NCBI GenBank assembly: GCA_016647705.1
Contig: CM028329.1
Location: forward strand, 62,451,231 to 62,515,230
Length of the DNA stretch: 64,000 bases
Direction of reading: 5' to 3'
Source of the DNA: Eucommia ulmoides
Lineage: Eukaryota > Streptophyta > Magnoliopsida > Garryales > Eucommiaceae
Made by a program: the position numbers and the translations under genes. The notes under the pieces were generated by a model. The model was given only the letters and a program-made list of their open reading frames with translations. It did no database searches and had not been told where the DNA came from. Shown piece after piece: positions 50,370 through 63,084 of the stretch; position 1 is the stretch's first letter; the number at the start of each line of letters is the position of its first letter.

Positions 50370-52150
50370 AATAATTAATTGAATGATTGATTAATTAATT
50401 ATTTATATATAGGAAGTCAAATATACAGATTTGAAAAATAGTTAATTGTCATTAGTTAGTTACCTTTTTTAGTCCCTAAATTTTCCTATATATAGTCTTA
50501 TATTGTATGATTAATAAAATAATATGATTGTTTATTGTATTCAAGTTGGCATCAGGGCTAAAACAAAACCCTAACCACTGTTCATTTGTAGCTGTCAGCC
50601 CTATGAGCCATCGACGACCGCGACCGCCACCGCCACCGGCCATTTACAGCCGTTGACGACCTTCGCCAGCCTCCTACAACAACCAATGAAGGTTTGCCGA
50701 CACTTCTTACAGCCGACAACGAACCCTCTTTACAACTGCGACTACTCACGACCCTCTACAACCGACGACGAAGCCTCGTCGATCCTCCACAAGCCGTCGA
50801 CAGCACTCGTTGGTTCCCTATAGCCGTTGACGAACACTCGCGGCCCTCTACAATAGACGATGAAGCCTTGTCGGCCCTCTATTCGCCGCCGACAGCCTAA
50901 CCGGAGCCCTAGTAGCCGACGAACTTGCCCTCGCGAGATTTGTACAAAATAGATCTCACGATTACAGCTCAATTGTAGTTCGTGAGGTTCAATTGCAGCT
51001 GCGATTGCAGTTCAGGCCCTTATCTTGTGTTCAGATCTCGCGAAATTGCAGTTTAGGTCTCGCGAAATTAGTTCGATTGCAGTTCAGGCCCTTGTCTCCC
51101 GTGATTAGCTCGTTGAAGGTCAACTCGACGATTCTCATCATGTCTGACGTTACCTTAGAATCCACCCCAAGGTCCAGCCAACTAACCGAAACAAAGAATC
51201 TCCCTTCCGAATCCCATTCCATCCAGATTACCTCTGTTCGACTGAATGGAACCAATTTCTTGCGTTGGTCTCAATCAGTGCGAATGTATATCCATGGAAG
51301 AGGACGGATGAGATATCTAACCGGTGATGCAAATGAGCCCGACATCACAGATCCGCTGCATACAACTTGGGATGCTGAAAATTCCATGATTATGACGTGA
51401 TTTGTGAACTCTATGGATGAAGAAATCAGCTCTACCTACATGTGTTATCCCACGACAAAGGAACTTTGGGACAATGTCAGTCAGATGTATTCTGACCGAG
51501 GAAACCAATTTCAAAAGTATGAGTTAACTCTAAAACTCCGTGATATTCGTCAAGGCGAAGACAGTGTCACCAAGTATTTCAATTCATTAAAGAGAATATG
51601 GCAGGATTAGGATATATTCGACGATCATGAATGGTATTCGACTGAGGATTATAACCACTATAAGAAGTTGGTGGATGATGATCGTATCTTTCAGTTCCTT
51701 GCAGGGCTGAAACCAGAACTTGATGAAGTTAGGGGACGAATCATTGGTTGCCAGCTTCTTCCCTCAATCAATGAGGTTTTCTCGGAGGTACGAAGGGAAG
51801 AGACCCGTCGGAACGTTATGCTCAACAAGCCATAGGTTATTGGTCCTACAGCTGCTCCAATTGACCAGTCTGCTTTGGCTGCAATTAATGCTAACTCCAG
51901 CAGGTTTCAATGCCAAGCAAAGGAACGCCCCGTATATGGTGCGACTACTATAACAAGCCCCGTCATACACGGGAAACATACTAGAAAATCCATGGGAAAC
52001 CGACAATGAGCATCAGGCCAGGAATACGAGACCGTGGCTTGGACGCAGGTCGGATAATACCTGTATAGCCGGGCTGCGATACACAAGAAATGACGACCAG
52101 TCAAGCACCATCTCCCTTTTTCCCGATCTGAGGGTATCTGGATCATACTG
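50370..52150 (+). pseudogene. Ty1/copia retrotransposon relic: LTR end, PBS and gag
   Basis: An LTR-like end with a TATATATAG box is followed near 50547 by TTGGCATCAGGGC, close to the initiator-tRNA-Met primer-binding pattern TGGTATCAGAGC. The gag-like frame starts near 51139 (MSDVTLESTPRSSQ) and reads LNGTNFLRWSQSVRMYIHGR, YPTTKELWDNVSQMYSD, LKLRDIRQGEDSVTKYFNSL and FLAGLKPELDEVRGRI, all copia gag hallmarks. Stops and frame changes occur near 51400, 51608, 51833 and later. The protease to RNase H part is missing. Confidence 0.8.
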
Positions 52151-54560
52151 CTGGTCGGTCAATTTTCGACACTAACAAAATCGAAATCGAAAAGCGAAAT
52201 CGATTTTGATTTCAAAATCAAAAATCGAAATAGAAGTGGAAATCGAAAATTGATTTTGTGATGAAATCAAAATTGAAAAGAGAAATCGATTTCAAAAATT
52301 GATTTTGATTTCGATTTCGAAATCGAAAATCGAAATTATTGGCCTAGTAAACTACCCAAGAAAAGAGGTGAATTGGGTAGATAAAAATTAATTCAAATAA
52401 AATACTTCAGAAAATAAATAATTATTTTTTACCTTAAATTAATTATTATCTATGTAGCAACAGAAATTAAGTATCAACTAGGTGTACACCAAACAACATA
52501 AAAATAAATAAATAAAAGAATGCAACACATTAGAAATTTATACTGGTTCACCAAATTATTATTGGCTAATCTAATCCCCCGAGCTCCGTAGAGAGTCACA
52601 CCCACTAATCGCTATGATCCCTTTAACCAGGTAGGAACCAAACCCTTACAAAACGATTCTTTTCGCAAGCTCAGAATCAACCTTACAAGTCTTTTTCACA
52701 GGCTCAGGAATAACCCTATCATTTTCACAGGCTAAAGATTAACCTAATTCTTTTATACTTAGGCTAAGAATCAAACCTCACAAAAATGTTCCAAATATCT
52801 TTTTACCCGGTAAGGATTGAACCGTTACAAAATCACTCAAATTAATTCTATTAAGGAAGAATTAACACCTAATATTTTTATACTCTAGGTAAAGATTAAA
52901 ACCTCAATCTTTTTACCGGAAGAGATTGAAACCAACTACCCTTGACTAGACACTCCCAATAGTATCTAATCCGACACTTAACTCACCAATTACAAAATTA
53001 ATAATTGATTTTTCCACTCGAAACTTCTGCCATCCCAGATAAATTTGAACTCAATTAATATTCCGATACTAATGATAAAAATACAGTGAGAATTTTAAAA
53101 TCTGATTTTAAACAAAAATGGGTAGCAAGCAATTTAGCATGTAATAAGATTTTCTTAAGAAATTATTTGAAAAATAAATTTCAATTTAAAAATAGGAAAA
53201 CAATTTCAAAGATCAAATTTCAAGTAGAATATGATAATAGTAAACAATCAATTAATAGTAATCAACTTGGAACAATCTCACAAGGAATCCACTGATAAAT
53301 ATGATAAGCAATGAAACCTCAAGTTGACAATCAACAATAATTCTCTTCAAAATATCTCAAGAATGATTCTCAAGTTTATTTATAGGGGATTAGAACAAGC
53401 CCTCTAATGATTAGTTCCCACATTTCATGACAAATAATTACTCCAATAGCCCCAGTATATCACTAAAACTCTTTTCTGGTATAATTCACTTAATTATATT
53501 TTTTAAAACATTCAATTTAGTCCCTCAAACTTATACTCAATCTCAATTAGATAAGATAAAAAGAATTTCATGAACCAAATTGAGAGATATCCAAAATACT
53601 TAACCATATCTATAGAGATATTAAAATATTAACTAAATAGCTCAAACACTATCAGATCCCTAAGATATCTTGCATATCTTAACCATAAAACGGTTAGTAA
53701 CGGCTACTTTTTGAATCAAAACTATAAAAATCTCAAATCTTGAAACTGGCCATCGGTTGACCGACCAACACCCATCGGTCGACCGCCCAATTCAGGACGT
53801 AGCTCAAGCTAAAATTCTTTCGCCATAAGTCGATCGCTCATTTTGTATCTATCAACCGAACGATTTAGAGAGTTTAATAAGTTAACCTACCTGTCGACCT
53901 AACGATTTAGAGAGTTCATATTTTAACCATAAGTTGACTTACATGTCGACCGAGAGATTCAGAGAGTTTGTCTCACTTTCATAAGTTGACCTACCGGTCG
54001 ATCAAATAATTCAGGATTGAATTTTCTTCCCAGCTTCATTTAATCGGTTAACCGATCCATGTTGATCGGTTGACCGACCTTGCTGGAACACTTCTCTTTA
54101 ATTAATTATCTACTAAATTTCTTCGACGTTTTTGCCCCTTTAACTGATTTATTTTCTCGGTTAACTCTACTAAATCCTTAAATTTAATTTTTAATTAATT
54201 ATCTTTTTATAAATCAATTGTTTCTTCTTTAATTACACATAAGAGCAAATATGTTAGCTAATTAGGATTCTATAAAAAACACACATAATTGTAAAAATAT
54301 TTTGTGTCATGTGTGATCCTAATAGGGATACATTAAGAGTAAAAAATTAACTTGAGTTGTTTTCCCTAATTTTTTCAAATTTTTCGATCTCTTAACATGC
54401 ATCATCTTTGTCAATGTCTTTAGTATCCATTTAGTATTTTTCTCAATATCTTCATGATAATCTCTTCACTAGAACTAATAAACTGAAACACTGAATAAAA
54501 TTGTTAATTCCACAGAAAATATCAACATTTAATTATCCATCAAAATCTTAGGGTCAACAG
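52151..54560. repeat. AATCGAAAT-rich array interrupted by a noncoding insertion
   Basis: From 52170 to 52345 the sequence is almost only AATCGAAATCGATTTTG-type units in both orientations, able to fold on itself. Similar units (AAAATCGAAATAGAAATCG) resume at about 54563. The interval about 52350-54555 between them is noncoding, with CTAATCCCCCGAGCTC, repeated AGGNNAAGATTNAACC motifs at 52620-52940, and GGTYGACCGACC motifs near 53750-54085. It looks like a nonautonomous retroelement, possibly LARD-like, but I see no defined LTR pair. Confidence 0.45.
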
Positions 54561-55191
54561 AAATGAAAATCGAAATAGAAATCGATTCAAGAACCATGGC
54601 GATAAGATGTCGATCTGCAACAAAATTAGTAACGAAATCTTCAAATCCCTGTTCGGCAAAGATGATTTGCGATCTGTAACTTCATCGATGATGGCAGAGA
54701 AGACGACGACGGCGATACACAAGCAACGACTAGAAGAAGACGAAGAAGAAGCGAGACGACAAAGAAGGAAGAAGCAGCGACTAGAAGAGGAGGAAGAACG
54801 ATTGCGAAGACGATTGCAAGGAGACGAGAGGAGGAGGTGAGGACGAAGACGAAGACACACAGACAAAGAGGCGAGGACGAAGACGAAGATGAATACACAA
54901 AGGGAAGGGAAAAAAGAACAATAAAAACTCTTGTTTTGAGCTAACAGAAGTCGAACATGGGTCTCATTAACAATAAGAAAAATTCCAAGCATGTTTCTCG
55001 GGTTGGGTTGAGTTTTTTTGGTACAAAAAAAAAAAACAATTTTTTTTTTTTTCTTACGATTTTGAGAAGTAATTTTTATTTTTTGGGTTGGGTTGGGTTA
55101 AGTTTTGTGTAGTTAAACAAGTTCTTAAAAATTAATCCCAAAATTTTTGGGTTAAATTGAGTTGGAATGAAAATACTAACCAAACGGGCCT
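54561..55191. other. Low-complexity GA/AAGA-rich interval
   Basis: An open frame at 54607-54840 encodes a Glu/Arg-rich segment (EEEARRQRRKKQRLEEEEER) from a GAAGACGAAG-type repeat. The opposite strand gives a Ser/Leu-rich frame. Neither resembles a known gene. The segment 54990-55190 is MITE-like, with GGGTTGGGTT blocks and an ACCAAACGGGCC end. Confidence 0.4.
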
Positions 55192-56694
55192 AACTTACCC
55201 CTTGAAAGCCATATTACACATGCAAATTAAAAGAAAGGGATAGGGTAAGTAGTAGGTACTATGTATAGATACAGCTGGTGACCAATGAGATCAATCAAGA
55301 AACTGAAATAATGGGAAAGTAGGTTTAGACAGAGTCCAGCTCAGAGACAAAAGTTGGTGGTGCCACCATTACTACCTCATATTATTATAACGTTGTAGAT
55401 ACCTTCGTACGTCTCTGCATTAGGATTAGGTGAAAACTTAAATGAGAAGATTAATTACATTTTAATCTCCTCCTAGCCCCATATATATAGTTCCTGTATA
55501 TATATATATATACACATACATTGATTATCAACTTATTTTCTTGGTAATGTTACATGCATTAAGGATATAACTTAATTTAAAAAAATAAAAACAAAAACAA
55601 AAAAGAAAAAAAAAAAATAACTTTGTGCAAACTATTTTTTTTTTTTTTTTCACGAATGTTTGGGAGGAGAATTTTGAACATTAGACCTTCCACTAGGAAA
55701 GAACATGAGAACCGCTAGGTTATAAGTTTTGAGTTACGTAATGCAAGCTATAGACGTTGTAGTTACAAGTGATACTGATGTCGATATCAGAAGATAGTAT
55801 AAGTAGTTTTTAATTATTATTATCTAAGTTAATTAAGTACCATGACGACATCTCTAATCAATTAATTCAGTTATGAGACATGCACCCCAATTCTATTTTA
55901 ATGATAAAAATATTTGTAACGTAATCTTTTTATTTTTAAAATTTTTGTATTTTTGTATTTTTATTTATTTTTTCTACTTTCTACTTTTCATCTCTTTTTT
56001 TTTTCTTTTTTTTTTTCTTATATTCTGTATTTTTATTTATTTTTTATGGTGTACGAAAAACAAAAGTAAAAAACTAAAAAATAATTAAAAAATATGAATT
56101 CAAAAGCAAAAACTAATAAAAAAAATTAAATTAAGAAACAAAAACAAAAAAAATAACAAAATCAGATTTTTTTTCTTTCTAAAATTTAATTTTTTTTTTT
56201 TTCTTTTTTGTTTTGTTTTTGTTTTTATTTTCTGATTTTTTATTTTATAGTTTATTTTTAAACACTATACACAAAAAATTAAAAAATTAAAAATAAAAAT
56301 CAAACAAATAAAATAAAAAATAAGAAACGAAATTAAAAAAATAAAATATATAGAGAGAGAGGAAAAAATAAATGAAAACAAAAATAAAAAATAAAAATTA
56401 TGATGTTACAAGTTTATTATTATCAACAAAATATAATAAAAGTTGTTTTAAATATTATTCAAATTATATGAGATGTTTTCCACATAAAGCTAAATGAGAG
56501 AGTGTTGTACGCATATAATTCAGATTAATTAATACCTAATATAATATGTCATGAATGGTTAGTGAATTTGTAGAACTAACCTAATATATTAGTCTTAATT
56601 CGGGGGAGATATCTACACAAATAAAGGACAAATCTCATAATAAAAAAGTATTAGTCCGATTGGTAAGGGATTTTTTTTTTCGATCAAGGTACAA
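55192..56694. repeat. Second copy of the LOX upstream segment
   Basis: Colinear copy of 28149-29640, including the A/T-only inverted array, with small indels and substitutions. It is not followed by a lipoxygenase gene. The match runs to ATCAAGGTACAAC, at which point the CACTA-type element begins. Confidence 0.9.
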
Positions 56695-56980
56695 CAAAAA
56701 TGACTTAATATGACATTTTTTTTGAGACAATTCATAAATAATGTCCTTATAAAACCTTATTGTGACACTTAATCCTAGTGTCCTTATAATTTGCCCCCCA
56801 AAAATAATATCTTTATAATATTTATTTAATAAGAAACATTTTAAAAAATATATACTAAAAAATAAAAATATTATAAGCAAATTTAATAGGACACATATAA
56901 AAATGTCCTATTAAGGACTCAAAATTATTATATTTTTTAAAATAATAAAATAGACAAAGAGAATTTCATTTTTATTGTCT

Positions 56981-57011
<31 letters not shown>

Positions 57012-57539
57012 TACAATAGAGGGAAAAAAGAGTTTTAAGGGTACAAATAAAAATTTTATTTTTAATCTCTAATTAGAAAAGTATAATTATGAATCAAATT
57101 GGAAAAGAAGTATAAACTATTTGTATATATAATGATGAGCTAAAGTGTTTTCTATTTTATTTATTTTCACTTTGGTCCTCCATAGTTTCAATTAAAAGAG
57201 TTTGACCTAAACTAGAAATATTAGTTTTTAGATATACCTAGATATAAATGCCTACTTTTTCATTTGGTCTTATTTCTCTGAGCTAGTCAGAATTCCTTGT
57301 TTCATTCAAACGCTTGAGCTAGGCAGTGGGAAGAAGCTCGACCAGAAGCTCAATCCATTCATCTTCGGAACTCAATTTATTCATCCATTCATCGCTCAAT
57401 CCATTCATTTCCAACTTCTCTTCTGACTTCTCAATCAATCGAAGAAAAGGAATGAAGAAATTTTGATAATCGATCGGAGCTTAATAGTAGATAATCGTTT
57501 CAATAGATCCAATTTCTCAAGCAATCAATTCAATCTTAA

Positions 57540-58020
57540 GCTGTTCTTCTTCAAGCTCGGCTTCGGTTGCTGCCTTTCAAGGATGTTTATGTTTGAGGTT
57601 TAAGTTTTCTGCCATACCTTAGTAATTTTCTGGTATAGCTTCTTAATTTTGGCCTTTCAGCTCCGATTATTTCTGGAATTGCTTAGTAATTTTTGCCGCC
57701 GGATCTGGAATTAGGTGATTGAATAGATCCATTTCTTTTTTACTCTACTTTGATACATAAATTTAGCTGACCAATATAATTTTCTAGTATACCTCTAATC
57801 GATCCAATTTATCAAGCAATTAATTGATTCAATCTCAAGCTGTTCTTCTTCAAGCTCGGCTTTAGTTGCTGCAGGTTTAAGTTTTCTATCATACCTTAGT
57901 AATTTTCTGGTATAGCTTTGTAATTTTTGCCTTTCAACTCCGATTATTTTTGGAATTGCTTAGTAATTTTCGCCGTCGGATATGAAATTAGGTAATTGAA
58001 TAGATCAATTTCTTTTTACT
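57540..58020. repeat. Imperfect tandem duplication inside the CACTA element
   Basis: Units starting at about 57540 and 57838 share AAGCTGTTCTTCTTCAAGCT, CATACCTTAGTAATTTTCTG, CGATTATTTYTGGAATTGC and TAATTTTYGCCG. The composition resembles a 5' UTR and first intron, possibly captured host sequence. No protein is encoded. Confidence 0.7.
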
Positions 58021-58193
58021 CTACTTTTAATGCACTTGATATCTCAAATTCTAGACATCTGTATGGTTATTGCTCCCACTCTTTTATTCTGTATGCTTGC
58101 AAGTGCATTTGTATTCTGTATGATAGAATTGAATATTATCACAATTTTCTATCCCACAGAAAATGTTGCAACCTTTTAAGTTCTAGTGTCTTG

Positions 58194-58194
<1 letters not shown>

Positions 58195-58257
<63 letters not shown>

Positions 58258-58262
58258 ATATA
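58195..58262. repeat. TA microsatellite
   Basis: (TA)n run of about 68 bp with a single interrupting T. The short frame across it is an artefact. Confidence 0.95.
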
Positions 58263-58938
58263 TTTTTTTTTTTATGTTTTATGTTTATTCATGAAACTAC
58301 ATGTATACTTAATTTTTCTATCGGCATTGCAAGTTAAAATAACCTTGAATATCTTTTCTTTCTGAATATCACAACAGTTTAAATTGTTCATAATGGAACA
58401 AAATTTGGATGTACGAGTCTCGTGTGAGTCATGCATATATGGAAGGAGTTCAATACTTTCTCGATTTAAAATTTTCGAATGTGAGTATTAAGGGAAAGAT
58501 CACTGTTTCTGTTTCCATTTGTTTCTGTTTTTGTTTAAAAGTTATAGACTGTCAAAATTTCTGTCAACCTAATCTGAAGTTACCTCCCAAATTCTGTTTC
58601 TTTTCCCACTTTTCGTTTCTGTTGCAAAGGATGTCATGGATGTCGGAGCTACTTCTAATTATTCTTTGGCCTTCTTTGTCATTCCTATTCAGTACTTCTT
58701 ACTTTAGAGCTTTCCTATTTTGTTTGATTGTTTTATAGGGTAGTATGGTTCTATTTGTTTCAGTAGGTTGTCTTAAGTTAGAGTATGTTCTGAGGCAGCT
58801 ACATTGCTAGTTCCGGGATTTAGACGCTTGAAGGATGTTCTGATTGGTCTATTTTTTTATTGTTACCTTTGTCCATCCAAAACTTCCACGGATGCTTGTG
58901 ATGATATATCCTCGTTTTTTCCCCCCCCCAATTATTAG

Positions 58939-59134
58939 ATACTCTCCAGAGCAGTTATTTGTTGTGGTTTCTACTGTTGACTTGTATGAAGATTTTGTGC
59001 CCTAGTGTCAACGATTAGAGATAGTCCGACGCAACCCAGATGGATCATTTGATGCTGAGTTGGAGATTGGTTTCAAATTTCTCGTTGAAAGTTATGTTTC
59101 CCATGTGGAATTAAACAAAGCGAAGTCAGCAAAG
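58939..59134 (+). pseudogene. COQ10: COQ10 homologue exon fragment
   Basis: Bounded by AG before 58939 and GT after 59134. It reads YSPEQLFVVVSTVDLYEDFV, then P-stop-CQR, then RRNPDGSFDAELEIGFKFLV and ESYVSHVELNKAKSAK. This matches the START-like coenzyme Q-binding protein COQ10 of plants (family: YSPEQLFDVVAAVDLYEDFV, WCQRSEILRRNPDGSF), a mitochondrial ubiquinone-binding factor needed for respiration. TAG stands where the family has Trp. A short YESRV block with a GT donor at about 58411-58425 may be the preceding exon. It lies within the CACTA element, so it is probably a captured gene piece and not a gene in its own right. Confidence 0.8.
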
Positions 59135-59931
59135 GTAACTTTCAGTCTGGTTATCTGATATGTTCCTATTTCATTTCACTGCAAACAATCTTCAATATAT
59201 TACTCAAGCAGTAGGCACACTTTATTTTTTCTTTTTTCTTTATGGTAAAAGAGAACTATATTGGTGATAGGTTTTCTATCTTTGAACAAAAAACTAAAAT
59301 AGCTAAAGCTGTGGAGGAAGAACTTGAAAAAGCCATGTTTGCCTAAGGGTTTGAAATTGTCCAAATGCAACTGTCATTGCTCATTTCATATTCAGGTTGA
59401 AAGCTCATTTTCAAATTAACCCAAAAGAACTACTTGTGTGAGAAAGCAACTAACACCCCTTGACAATGATGAGGTATGTTTTTTTTTTTTTTCTTTATTG
59501 TTGTGGTTGTCCATCTTGAACTTGATTGGCAAAATTCTGCTAAATATTTTGATTCTGTAGCAGTCTAATATTTTGATTGCCAAATTTCAATTCAAACAGA
59601 GTAATTCAGATTCTATAGTAGTCTAGCACGTTTTCTCGTTTCCTTGGGACGGTAGCACGTAACGGAAGGTATGCTCAACTACACCACAAGAGTTGGATAA
59701 AGGTTCTTCTAGTTAACAAGTCGACATAATAGACTTGGTAAAGGTACAATGATATTTTAGTAGTATAAAAAATATTCGTTTTTAAAATTGTTTAAAATTT
59801 TATCTGAGTCTTTTGCTTCATTGTTCTATATTGTTTAAAGTCGAAGTTTCATATTCCTTCTGGCCACGAGAGCGATATATTAAAGTCGATTGCAAAAAAA
59901 AAATAAAATGGAGAACTTGGAAATCTATTGT

Positions 59932-60197
59932 TGTAAGACCCCTATTTATAGATGCAAATAATTTTAGTTACTTTCTTATAATATTTCGAAAATAACGGGG
60001 CGGATTTCGAAATTAAAGATATGATTTAAAAGTTTAGGGGACCAAATTGTAAATTTTCAAAACATTAAAATAAAACTTGATTTAATTTATAAACTTAACT
60101 AAAATGAAGGGAGCTTAAGTGCAATTATATATTATTATATATTTAGAGAGAGTAGGCAAATCGTGGTGAGAAGAAGGCCATTTGGCCGGTTTCTAGA

Positions 60198-60251
<54 letters not shown>

Positions 60252-61010
60252 GCACAAATATAGAAAACGGGAGAAGGTCGGAGAAGAATCGAGAAGAGGA
60301 GAAAGACAAAATGAAGAGAGAGAGAGAGGTCCGCCGGTGGGGTTTTGTCGCCGATTGTGTGGGGTCGCCGGTGGTGAGTTTCTGGGTTCGTATGAGTGTG
60401 TGTGTTGTTATGTATGTGTGTGTTTTCGGTTTTCGTTTGGAGCTATTGGAGTGGGTCGTTTCAAAGTGGGTAGCGTGTGTGTTCTCTGTTTTCCTATTCC
60501 CGTTTGATGATGTAGTGTGTATGTGTGTGGGTGTCGTCGTTGGTTGGTATGACCGACGGTGAGTGAAGGTTAGAGAGAGAGAGTAACGATTGTGTGTGCG
60601 ATCCGTTGCCATTCGTCCATCGGTGGAGTGTGGATGATGGTTCAATGTCGTTGGTGAGTGTGTGTTCCCTGTTTTCTGTTTGGTTTGGTGCTGCGATCAG
60701 TGTGTGTGTCTGAATGATCGTGTGGGTGTCGTTGGCTTTGGGTGGTAGTAGTGTGGTCCAACGGTGGTGGGTCATGTGGCGTCGCCGACATGGGTTGTCA
60801 TGTATATGTGTGTGTATGTGTTGTGTGTGTGTTGCGGTTAATTGGTGGGGGTGGAAATGATTGTGAGTATGGGTGTGGTTGTGAGGTTTGTGTGTGTTGT
60901 GTGTGTGTATGGGCCATAGGTGGTGATGGTTGCCGGTGTTGGTGAGGTGAGGTGGAGAGAGAAAGTTGTGGCTCAAATAAAAAAACAGAGCAGAAAAGGG
61001 GGATGGCCAT
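59932..61010 (+). mobile_element. 3'-truncated copy of the GH1-inserted LTR family
   Basis: Begins TGTAAGACCCCTATTTATAG and, like the LTRs at 37039 and 42287, continues with an ATTTTNNAAATAACRGGG block, AATTGTAAATTTT, a microsatellite (CA)n at 60199-60241, GA stretches and a long GT-rich tract. The conserved end block GACGGGTGTCCGGG is not found, so the 3' part is missing. It is nested in the CACTA element. Confidence 0.65.
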
Positions 61011-61447
61011 CGCCGCGATGGTGCGATCCTTCGCCGCGGCGGTGAAAGAGCAGGGAGGTAGGAAATTGAAGTCGGAGAATTATGATCCAACCTTGTCTGT
61101 GGATGAACAATTGAATAATGTACCCAATAAAGTGCAAGAAGATCAATGAAGAACATTATTAAAGTATTGGGACTCTCTTGAAGGGAATGTACTATGCGTG
61201 GTAAAAACGATTTATTTTCTTGAATATTAAATGGACAATTACTCACCATTTTTTTTCTTCAAAAAATTTGTGCAAATAACAAAGCCAATGGGAAAGAGTT
61301 AAAGATGATTCATTGTATGAAAAAAAAAAACAAGTTTTGTAAAGGTTGAAAAGATGATGGTAAGTTCTTGGCACATTTTTTAGAATTAACGGAATAACAT
61401 TGTTCTTGGTAAATTCCTAAAAATTTATTCTAAAAAATATTTTTGTA

Positions 61448-62340
61448 GGAAGAAGACTATGGTCACTGTCCGTCTCGTGCAGAAAAATTTATGTTTTGCT
61501 ACACGAGGAAGAATAAAAGGCCGATAAATGAAGTAGCAAGTCGTGCAATGGTAATCCTATATATTTTTGTTTTTAGTTGTCGTTTTGTTTGATTCTTTCA
61601 ATAATTGGTCATGCATGTAGGTACAAATGAAAGAGCTATTTAACAAAGGCCCAGAAGGTTATGAAGATAATTGTGGTCCAAATGATATATACTCTCAAGT
61701 TATGGGAAATGAAAAACCAGGACGTGTTCGCATGTATGGATTGGGTATTTCTGCTTTTGATATTTGGGGTACAATACCTAGTCGTGAAACATCTTATAGA
61801 TTGGACGTGGAGTATAAGGAAAAATTGAGTCGAATGGAAGAAAAATGTGAAAAATTAAGCAACCAATATGAAGAATTGAAAGCTTTGATTGTAAAAAATG
61901 GAAGACAAACAAACAATTCATCAGGGGCTTTAAGTGATCAATATTCCTCTCATCAAAGAGTTATTCGGGTAAAATAAATTCTCTCAACATCTTATCAAAT
62001 AGAAATCAGTTTATATTTTTAAATTTTTTAAAAATTTTGGAAAGAAAATAAAAATATGGGAATTTACATAAAAATTATGTATTAGGTTGGAGATTATGTA
62101 TTACTCCAAAGTATAGCAAACCTATCCCGATGCGTGGCAAAAGGAAGAATCTATAGTATGGATCCATCTGCACAAGTAGGAGGAGAATAATTAGGGCCAA
62201 ATTGGTGTGATGTTCACGTCCAAGTTCCGATGAAGTGGGATAAAAATTTAATTAGATCTTACGGATTTTTTAAGACCGTTGGTGATGCGATTGGAGCACC
62301 TATTGCTTGGCCTTTATTTTTAGTAAGTTATTTTTTCATT
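61448..62340 (+). pseudogene. En/Spm-type transposase-associated gene remnant
   Basis: Two spliced-looking exons at about 61448-61550 and 61621-61976 read DYGHCPSRAEKFMFCYTRKN, RPINEVASRAM, VQMKELFNKGPEGYEDN, YSQVMGNEKPGRVRMYGLG and a coiled-coil (YKEKLSRMEEKCEKLSNQYE). This is the pattern of plant Ptta/En/Spm transposase proteins. A further exon near 62085-62322 reads YVLLQSIANLSRCVAKGRIY, then GPNWCDVHVQVPMKW and GDAIGAPIAWPLF, with TAA at about 62188 where family members have a Gln codon. The upstream catalytic DDE region is not recognisable. Confidence 0.75.
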
Positions 62341-63084
62341 TTTAGCTAATGCATTGATCTAATATTGAATAAGAGTTATTTAGTTATACTCATATTATTT
62401 GTGCATTTCCTTTTTGTACAGGTTGCCTTGGTTGAAGATTGAAATGAGTCGTATTTTTTGGTAATTAATAAAGGACAAGATATGAATTTTACGTTTAATG
62501 AGGTAAACGTATTTTTTTAGTTTATTGTTTGTTGTGTTTGGTGAAGATTTTGGCAATCATGGAGTGGTAAACAGAAAACAGAAAACAGAAATATGGAGAG
62601 CGATAAACAGAAAACAGAAACGTGCAATGGCGGATGGAGAGAAGAGAAGGACGAGGTTGTTTTCAAAGAAAATAAGGTACGAGGTTCATAAATTGAATGC
62701 TGAGAAGAGGCCACGAATGAAAGAGAAATTTGGAAAGAGAGCTAATTTTGCGGGAGGTGTTGTTCTCAAAGGTTTCCAGATTTTGTTTTTATTCTTAGCA
62801 TTTTGTTTCTGTTTCTCAGAAAATATATTTTGTTTCTGTTATCAGAAAACAGAAAACAAAAAAATTTGTTTGATTTTTTTTTTTTTTTTTTGTTTCTGTT
62901 TTCAAACAAAAATGTGGATTACATAGTAAACATATCTGTTATAGTAAACAATTTTTCTGTTTCTGTTCCCAGATTTTGATTCACAATTTTTAGTAATATT
63001 TGATTTTCAATTGAACAAATTTTGATTATTGGTTTTAGCCAAATTAAATATATTTATTATTTTTTTTTAAAAGTTTACTTTTTG
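62341..63084. other. CACTA interior without recognised gene
   Basis: An open frame at 62525-62926 is basic, poor in known motifs, and ends in a low-complexity TTTCTGTTT-rich stretch. GAAAACAGAAAACAGAAA blocks and their inverse at 62770-62965 make a foldback. No function is proposed. Confidence 0.4.

Noticed and set aside
54607-54840. A Glu/Arg-rich 77-codon frame as a real gene
   Set aside because: It derives from a GAAGACGAAG-type low-complexity repeat surrounded by transposon sequence, and the opposite strand is equally open.
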